DNA from: Fagopyrum homotropicum
Lineage: Eukaryota > Streptophyta > Magnoliopsida > Caryophyllales > Polygonaceae
Assembly (NCBI GenBank): GCA_033239125.1
Contig: BSWB01000001.1
Location: forward strand, 28,423,501-28,487,500
Reading direction: 5' to 3'
Length of the DNA: 64,000 nucleotides
The position numbers and the translations under genes are program-made. Positions 55,001 through 61,271 of this stretch are shown piece by piece. The notes beneath the pieces are model-generated. The model saw only the letters and a list, made by a program, of their open reading frames with translations, ran no database searches and was not told the origin of the DNA. Position 1 is the first letter of the stretch; each line of letters begins with the position of its first letter.

Positions 55001-57897
55001 TTAGATTCGGAAGCGGCTGCGGTGAAGTTTGGAGAATCCAGAGAATTACCCATTGAATCGACCTCCCCTGTAATAAATCGGTCGATCTGCTGTACGATTT
55101 TTCTTTCTGTCGGAAAAAATCGGGTTGCCTCTTCATAAATCGGACGATTTAATGTTGTCAGGTCGATTTTTGTTTCTGTCGAGAAAAATCGGATTGCCTC
55201 TTCATGAATCGGTCGATTTATTTTTGGCAGGTCGATTTTCTTCACAGTTTCCGGAGTCCACTCTAGTTCTTCAATCCTTGCTCCTAATTCTTCCTCCACA
55301 TCATTTAATGCTTTCACATCCTCATTGCAATCATGTTCCACTCCTTCCTCCATGATGCTCATGCTAAGAACCTTTTGAAGAGGGTCTTTCATCAAGATCG
55401 AACTTACTATCTCTCTAGACTCTTCTTCATCAACAATTTCAAAAGCATCGTCCTTCAAGGCTGGCTCCTTGATTAAGGAAGAGAGTATGAATTCTATCTT
55501 TTCTTCACCAATATGGAAGGATAGCTGGCCGTTCTTGCAATCTACCATGCATCCGGATGTGGCAAGGAATGGTCTCCCAAGGATGATGGGAACCGGGTAA
55601 TCTGCAGGTATGTCAAGAACGACAAAATCTATTGGGATGTAAAACTTACCGAGCTTTACCGGAATGTCTTCTAATATTCCCACCGGCTTAGTGGTGGAAC
55701 GATCAGCCATGTAGAGTGTGATCTTCACCGGTCTAGGCTCTCCTAGACCAACTGCCTTGCATAGAGCGAGAGGTATGATACTCACACTTGCTCCAAGGTC
55801 ACAAAGAGCATCATAGGTAGCTTCTCCCAAAGTGATGGGTATGCAAAAGGATCCTGGATCACGGAGTTTGGGTGGCATATTCTCCGTCATAGTCTTGATG
55901 AATTCGGATGACTCCATACTCATCTTGACTTCTCCTATGTCTTCCAATTTCCTCTTATTAGAGAGGATCTCCTTGAGAAATTTCCCGTAAGCCGGCATAC
56001 CTAAAATTGCATCCATAAAAGGTATGTTAATATGTAGCTTACTCATAAGTTCAACAAACTTACCAAAATGTTTATCTAGGCGTGCACGCGCTCTAGATTG
56101 AGGAAAAGGTAGAGGTGGTTTGTAAGCGGGAGGAGGAACATAGACTTCTTCCTTCTCTTTTGCCTCTCCTTCTTTTGTGGTGGTATCAACTACTTTAGGT
56201 TGAGGATCGGTGGTCGTCTTTCCGCTCCTAGTGGTTATTGCCCTAACCCTTCCCTTTGGGTTATCTTCTGTCTTTCCGGGAAGCTTCCCTTGATCTCTTG
56301 GAACTTCTCCGGCTTTGTTGAATACTTGGTTTTCTAAATCTTTGTGAGCTTTGTCAACCGAAGTTATGTAACTCTCCAATCCTTGTAGCTTGCCTAGGAT
56401 CGTTTCTAGCATGGGATCCGGTTTGCTTGATCCGCTTGATTGTCCCTGGCTTGTTGAAGGAGTAGAAGAAGATGGAGGTGTTAGAGCCTTTTCAGCATAA
56501 GAGTAAGGATTACCTGGACTTTGCTGATTTGACCTCCAATTGTTGTTATTTGAGTTCCTATTGTTGTTGTTATTCCAATTGGAGTTTCGGTTGTTATTGT
56601 TGTTGTTGCTCCAATTGGAATTCCGGTTTTCATTCCTTTGATTGTTGTCCCGCCCCATGTAGTTGGCTTCTTGCTCCTTAGTCTTTTGAAGACTTGTTTT
56701 GAGCACTTCCCTCAATTCTTTGATGTCATCTTTGAGGGAGAATATTTGTGTTTGAGCGGCTTGATTCAACTTGGCTCCCGAATCGCCTTGATTACGGTTA
56801 TTTGATTCCACCTTCCGGTGGGAATACTTCTCAATCACTTGGGCTTGCTTCTCAATGAAGTCCCAAGCATCATCCTCTCTCATATCCATGAATGTGCCAC
56901 AAGAGAGAGATTGGAGGTTGAATTGTGTCTCCACATCCAACCCTTTGTAGTAGATCTCCAATAATTCCAGCTTGGAAATGCCATGGTGTGGGCAATCCAA
57001 CAATAGATCTTGAAACCTTTCCCAAGATTGAAACAAGCTTTCATTAGGTTTCATAGAAAAAGCGTTTATTTTACCTCTCAATTCCGCCGTTTTGGATGGC
57101 GGAAAGAATTTGGTGAGGAATTCCGAAGACAATTCCTCCCATGTAGCTAACTTCGCAGCTGGAAGTGTTTGGTACCAAGCTAGAGCTTTGTCCTTCAAAG
57201 AAAAGAAGAACGGTTTGATCTTGTAGTTGCTTGTAGTAGCCTTCTTCGGCTTCATAGTCTCCATGAGAATCTTAAAATTCTGCAAGTGTTGATGTGGAGA
57301 TTCAGTACTTGCTCCGCCATATTGACTTTGGCGAACCATGGTGATGACTTGTGGTGAGAAGCTAAACTCTTGAATGTCTTTAGCGCCGAAATCCACACCT
57401 AGACGGCGTGGTTGTTGAATTGGATCCATCCGTTGCCCCAAAGTTCGGGGTCTATCTTCGTTATTAACAGCTCTAACGTTCCTAGTTGGTATGCGAGGAA
57501 CAACCCTTGGTGTTGGGGTGTTTCGGGTAGGACGAAGTGATGGATCAATCTCTTCAAGTTCCGGCATGTCCCGATCAATCTCTTCATCATCGGATGAGTC
57601 ATTTCGAATGGACTTAGTTGGTGTCTTGACTTTCTTCTTCTTCTTGGATTCGTTCAACTCCAACTTCATGTCCAACATCATAGCTCTTAGTTCATCAATC
57701 TGAAATTGATGACTTATTTCAGCTTCTTTTCGTGTTTTCTCACTCAACTGGAGTTGGCGTTGAGCTTCGTTCAGTTCAGCCTTGTAGTTTCTCTCATCTT
57801 TTTCAGCCATTTTCTTCTCCTTCAACTTTCTCCTCAAAGTTCTTTCTAATTCGGGATCGAAAGGAATTAGATCTTTAGTGGATCTAGTCTTTCGCAT
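52006..57897 (-). CDS. E4 gag-pol polyprotein, single open frame
   Basis: About 1963 codons without a stop from ATG 57897; an open stretch upstream begins at a TTG and is not needed. In order: a charged coiled-coil-like N-terminus, gag domain, Asn-rich segment in place of a zinc knuckle (about 425-480), and protease with D-L-G-A-S near residue 698. RT follows with catalytic Phe-Met-Asp-Asp near 1240, then RNase H with D-A-S-D near 1387. Integrase has its zinc finger, Asp near 1672, Asp near 1732 and Glu near 1769, then a W-T-G-P-Y C-terminal domain. The conserved RT box F-G-L-C-N-A-P reads F-S-L-Y-N-A-P, two changes that may cripple RT. The zinc-finger C-G-G-H reads C-G-R-H. A 28-residue tandem duplication with family C motifs lies between protease and RT. 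Confidence 0.93.
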   Translation of the reverse strand: MRKTRSTKDLIPFDPELERTLRRKLKEKKMAEKDERNYKAELNEAQRQLQLSEKTRKEAEISHQFQIDELRAMMLDMKLELNESKKKKKVKTPTKSIRNDSSDDEEIDRDMPELEEIDPSLRPTRNTPTPRVVPRIPTRNVRAVNNEDRPRTLGQRMDPIQQPRRLGVDFGAKDIQEFSFSPQVITMVRQSQYGGASTESPHQHLQNFKILMETMKPKKATTSNYKIKPFFFSLKDKALAWYQTLPAAKLATWEELSSEFLTKFFPPSKTAELRGKINAFSMKPNESLFQSWERFQDLLLDCPHHGISKLELLEIYYKGLDVETQFNLQSLSCGTFMDMREDDAWDFIEKQAQVIEKYSHRKVESNNRNQGDSGAKLNQAAQTQIFSLKDDIKELREVLKTSLQKTKEQEANYMGRDNNQRNENRNSNWSNNNNNNRNSNWNNNNNRNSNNNNWRSNQQSPGNPYSYAEKALTPPSSSTPSTSQGQSSGSSKPDPMLETILGKLQGLESYITSVDKAHKDLENQVFNKAGEVPRDQGKLPGKTEDNPKGRVRAITTRSGKTTTDPQPKVVDTTTKEGEAKEKEEVYVPPPAYKPPLPFPQSRARARLDKHFGKFVELMSKLHINIPFMDAILGMPAYGKFLKEILSNKRKLEDIGEVKMSMESSEFIKTMTENMPPKLRDPGSFCIPITLGEATYDALCDLGASVSIIPLALCKAVGLGEPRPVKITLYMADRSTTKPVGILEDIPVKLGKFYIPIDFVVLDIPADYPVPIILGRPFLATSGCMVDCKNGQLSFHIGEEKIEFILSSLIKEPALKDDAFEIVDEEESREIVSSILMKDPLQKVLSMSIMEEGVEHDCNEDVKALNDVEEELGARIEELEWTPETVKKIDLPKINRPIHEEAIRFFSTETKIDLTTLNRPIYEEATRFFPTERKIVQQIDRFITGEVDSMGNSLDSPNFTAAASESNDEMPPPLEASPTTIEGQDSSSIKVPPSLELKPLPTHLRYAFLGTNSTYPVIVNANWNDDELEKLMHVLKQHRRALGYTIDDLVGIKPSLCMHKILMEEDYKPSRQPQRRLNPAMKEVVKREILKLLDAGIIFPISDSKWVSPVQVVPKKGGITVVANKNNELIPTRTVTGWRMCIDYRKLNVATRKDHFPLPFIDQMLERLAQHSYFCYLDGYSGFFQITIHPDDQEKTTFTCPWGTFAYRRMPFSLYNAPATFQRCMMAIFSEYVENIMEVFMDDFSVYGSSFDNCLDNLSLVLKRCEDTNLVLNWEKCHFMVTEGIVLGHLVSQRGIEVDRAKIETIEKLPPPSSLKGIRSFLGHAGFYRRFIKDFSKISKPLTNLLMKDATFEFSKDCLDAFCRIKEALISAPIIQPPDWTLPFEVMCDASDVAIGAVLGQKKDGRTHAIYYASKTLDEAQYNYATTEKELLAVVYAFEKFRSYLVGAKVIVYTDHSAIRYLFTKKDAKPRLLRWILLLQEFDLEICDKKGSENSVADHLSRLPQLTGESDELPIDDSFPDEQLHEIEECLQHISQGNDPWFADIVNYLVCQEIPPGLSYAQKKKFFRDVRQFYWNEPLLFKRGPDGIYRRCIPEDEVDSVIRHCHSLPCGRHASAHKTCAKVLRSGFYWPTLFKDVQKFVVSCDACQRTGNISRRNEMPLNNIQEVEIFDVWGIDFMGPFPSSCGNQYILLAVDYVSRWVEAIASPTNDAMVVVKFLNKTIFPRFGTPRTIISDGGTHFTARRFETILAKYGVTHKIATPYHPQTSGQVEISNRGIKGILEKTVSKTRKDWSMKLDDALWAYRTAFKTPIGTTAYNLVYGKSCHLPVELEHKAYWAIKWLNFDMKEAGEKRLLDINELDEIRLNAYENARIYKERTKRWHDKHIIPKDLKEGDQVLLFNSRLRLFPGKLKSRWTGPYVIKRVFPHGAVEVWGEQSGSFKVNGQRLKKYTPEAPVEEIAPILLH

Positions 57898-58001
57898 ATA
57901 CCTAAAGAACCTGCAAAGATCACTCAAGTAGACAAATCAAATCACAAGAGAAAGAGCTCTCAAGCTAGACAACCGAAAACCGGATTCGATCTAGACCAAA
58001 T

Positions 58002-58018
58002 CCCCGGCAACGGCGCCA
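58002..58018 (-). other. E4 primer binding site (tRNA-Asp)
   Basis: TGGCGCCGTTGCCGGGG on the minus strand, next to the 5' LTR. Confidence 0.9.
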
Positions 58019-58024
58019 AAAACT

Positions 58025-59659
58025 TGTTCGCTCAAAAGAGTGTGCGTCAAAGTCTTAAAATTTATATCTAGAACTCAAAAGCAAAGCGAACCCGCAGTGT
58101 ACGGATCAGCTGTAGAAAGGTAAGAATTCCAGAGTCGAACTCAGGGATTTGGTGAGAATAATTCCGATTTCAATTATCTAGCGAAAGTATAAAAACTTTT
58201 GTGATTTGATAAAGAGAGAAATGATTCCAAGGATTCAAGTATTCGATTTAGGCTTTCGATTCAAGACACTTCTATAGGTAAAGGACAAAATTTATATTGC
58301 CAAGGTTAAATGTTCAAAGGTAGGATTCGTACGATGAAGTTCCGAAACCTATATAACTAATCTATAGGTTCTCTCTATAAGGGTTGTTGAGGCTGCAATA
58401 TAGAAAGATCTAGAGACAAGAATTATGTTCAAACTAACTATCTAAAACTCCAGGATATGACTCTCCAAAGTAAAGATTAGAAAGCACACATAAAATCTTA
58501 ATAAAGGATGTTGAATCTCTTTATTACCCAAATCTTGAAATCTTAATCTAATAAACGTAGAATTAGGTTTGAAGTGTCTTCATACATTCAATTAGAGGGT
58601 AAAAAGGTTAATCAAGGTTGGGATTTAGGCAAGGATTAGTCTTGGTTATTGATTGATTCAATTAAAGTTCGTCAGAAGAATAAATCGCCCTGTTCATAAG
58701 AAAATCGGCCGATTTTCCTCAAGAACAATCCGATTTTCCTGTTTGTCGCAAAACTAAAATCTAAACTCTTAGGTTCCTAATGTTTGAATGAGTTCAGTCT
58801 ATCATCATCTAAGCCTTAATCATCAACTATCCTCCCCAGAATCACAAGGTTTTTAGCCAACCATTTTCAAAATCGAATCAAATTAATTATTGAGAAAGAT
58901 ATCGCAAAGAAACCAAATTTTGAATGAAAAAATCAATAACTTTCAAAATTTGTGAACAATTGTCAAATCTGCTCAATGTATCTCTCAAACAACTCAATTT
59001 CGTGTTCACAAACCACAAACAATGTAATGGATAAAGAAATCTCACAATCAAAGATCAAGAATAACTTTCCGGCAAAAGCTCTTCAATCTCTCTCCAAGAA
59101 TCGTCGATTTCTCCAAAACGTGTAAAGATTTCCTGCTGCGGCCTCCTCGTCTTCGTTCGTAGGGTTCTCTTCTATAGTTTCTTGCAGATGGGCCGTTTGG
59201 CAAAGCTCTCCTCTAGCCCAAAATAATTGGGCTTTGTGTCGTCTTTTCATTTGGCCGAATCGTGAAGAAAATCGACCCAGTCGATTCAGGTGCAAAACCG
59301 TTCGATTTCAAGGTATGAAAATCGTCCGATTTATATATATATTGGCACGATTTTCTTCAACAGAAAGTGCTCTTCCTTTGGTTCGTCTTCTATGCTTCTC
59401 CTTTGTAATTCCTTAGCTCTTTGTGATCCTTCTAAGACTCCTTTAGCTTCCTTAACATCCTTAGATGCTTCTTGCTCCATTTTTGCTTCCAATTCCGCTC
59501 CATTTACCTACAATTCATCAAAATCTCGTGTAGACCTCTATTTCCGACAATTGATTGAATAGAACATAAAAAGCATACCAAATCTCTCTAAATGCAAGGT
59601 AAACTGAGACAATCTTCTACAATATGCATGAATATGATGGTACATAATTCATGTCATCA
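58025..59659 (-). repeat. E4 5' LTR (1635 bp)
   Basis: TGTTCGCTCAAAAG...CATGTCATCA on the plus strand, followed by AAATT (59660-59664). Perfect palindrome AAAATCGGCCGATTTT at 58701-58716 and partial family C motifs at 59265-59355. Confidence 0.95.
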
Positions 59660-59664
59660 AAATT

Positions 59665-60236
59665 CAACATAATTTAGATAAAAACGAAGTATTAAACATG
59701 CCAATAATTTCAAACAAAGCATTTAGCAACTTAAACATATTATAAAACCTTTCAAACACATAAAGAATTTAAAACCAGTCAGTAAACAAGATCTTCACTG
59801 AGATCATATCCAGATAAGTAACACAAAAATCGTTTTCGAAAACTCTCAGTTAACCCACCTCGGTCGAGGTGTTCTTGGGTCAACCGAGGTGAAACGCCTC
59901 GTTTGGCCAAGACTGACTCGGTCGAGGTCAAAAAAAATTTTTAAAACCATTTTTTTTCAGTTTCGACGTTTTTCTCAATCAAATAACCTGTAGGTATGCA
60001 TGTAATATCAGATAAACATATAAATACAGGAGTGAAGCAAAAATAAAATATCCGATAAAATGTGCGTCATACATCAAAGTAATCAAATAAGTACATCAAA
60101 GTCATCACATAAATACAAACACCCCATACTTGGGACACACTGTCCCAGTGGGTCAATATAAGTCTGGAAATAAGAGTACTCACCGGATAAATAGCTGAAC
60201 TGCATAAAAATATAATAAAGAAAATCCTGCAACTCA
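59665..60236 (-). other. E5 3' UTR, second part
   Basis: Continues from 35165 across the E4 insertion; matches E3 at 37955-38522. Contains CACCTCGGTCGAGGTG near 59856, and the hairpin (TGGGACA/TGTCCCA) with AAGTATGGGG (60122-60131) just downstream of the ORF3 remnant. Confidence 0.8.
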
Positions 60237-60761
60237 TCAATAGTCCTGATCCGGTGGTGGTGGTGGTGGTGGTGGTGGCACGTACGGATACTGAGTCGGG
60301 TCGAACGGATAACCCATGACGCGCTCGAACTGAAGCTGGGCCATGATATGCTGATAATGCTGCCTCTCCTGCATCTCGCGGATATCCAGCGACAATGCAG
60401 CATAGGAATCAATAACCTGATCCGTCAGGTCATCGATCCGTCTGTGGGCAGCTGGATCTATCCCTCTGTGTCTCCTGCGTCTAGCAGGTCTAACCGGAGA
60501 AGTCTCAGTTGGTGCAGGCTCAGTCTCATCATCATCATCCAAATCTATAATCGGCGGCGCGCTCGTCCCTACAATATCTGTCCCTGTATCCATCGGGACT
60601 CCACCATCTCTCTCATCTACTGTATCCTCGTCATCGTCAGCCTCCTCCTCCTCATCCTCAGCTGGGGCTGCTGCTGCCTCCCTATGATCCTCCATCAGTG
60701 GAGCCCAAGCTATCTCGTTTCGATCGATTCGTTCGATTTCTTCGCAGATCTGTACTTGCAA
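60237..60761 (-). pseudogene. E5 ORF3 remnant (C-terminal acidic and Pro-rich tail only)
   Basis: An internal deletion of about 1.2 kb relative to E3 (equivalent to about 39025-40195) removes the start codon and the entire ATHILA ORF-1 region. The leader is joined directly to the acidic tail: D/E tract, Arg patch, coiled-coil-like part, nine consecutive Pro. The frame is open but has no ATG near its beginning, so expression is doubtful. Confidence 0.85.
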
Positions 60762-61271
60762 TGGGATCCTCTACCCTTCAATCGCAGTTTGGAAGCGGAA
60801 ATCTTCGAAAACGAGCAAGATTTGAGGAAGCGAGGTGAGAGGGCGCCGCGGTCGAGTCGAAGAAGCTAAAAAGTGAAAACAGAAAATTTTCCCCTTTTAT
60901 ACTGTTCCTGGAACTGCTGTCACCTCGGTCGAGATGGTCTCGACTGGACCGAGGTGGTACGGACCGAGGTGGTTCTGCAGAAACCCTAGTCGCCTCGTTT
61001 GCTCAAGAATCAACTCGGTCGAGGTGGCCTCGACTGGACCGAGGTGTCTTAGTCAAACCTCGTCTTCTCGAATTCTCGAACTTCTGAACTTCCAGTTATG
61101 CTCCTTCCTTATATGTCTCCTATTATCTGTCTAGGACGCCAAAAACAAACAAAACAAAGCAAAAGCAAACTATCTAAGCTAGACTAGAAAACGGGAAAAA
61201 GAAAGCAATACCTTGGGTTGCCTCCCAAGAAGCGCTTGGTTTAAGATCGCTAGCTGGACCGTGATGCGTCA
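60762..61271 (-). other. E5 leader between pol and ORF3
   Basis: Non-coding, close to E3 40230-40752. Family B palindromes and inverted pairs at 60918-60975 and 61012-61050. Confidence 0.75.

Larger units (their letters stand above)
35166..59659 (-). mobile_element. E4: near-intact Athila-like element, family C
   Basis: Flanked by perfect AAATT duplications (35161-35165 and 59660-59664). Without the E3 insertion it is about 13.0 kb. Both LTRs are 1635 bp and I count about 15 differences by eye, near 1%, so it inserted recently. It has a tRNA-Asp primer site, one uninterrupted gag-pol frame of about 1963 codons, ORF3 with a single stop, and a polypurine tract. It is the most complete element in the window. 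Confidence 0.95.
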
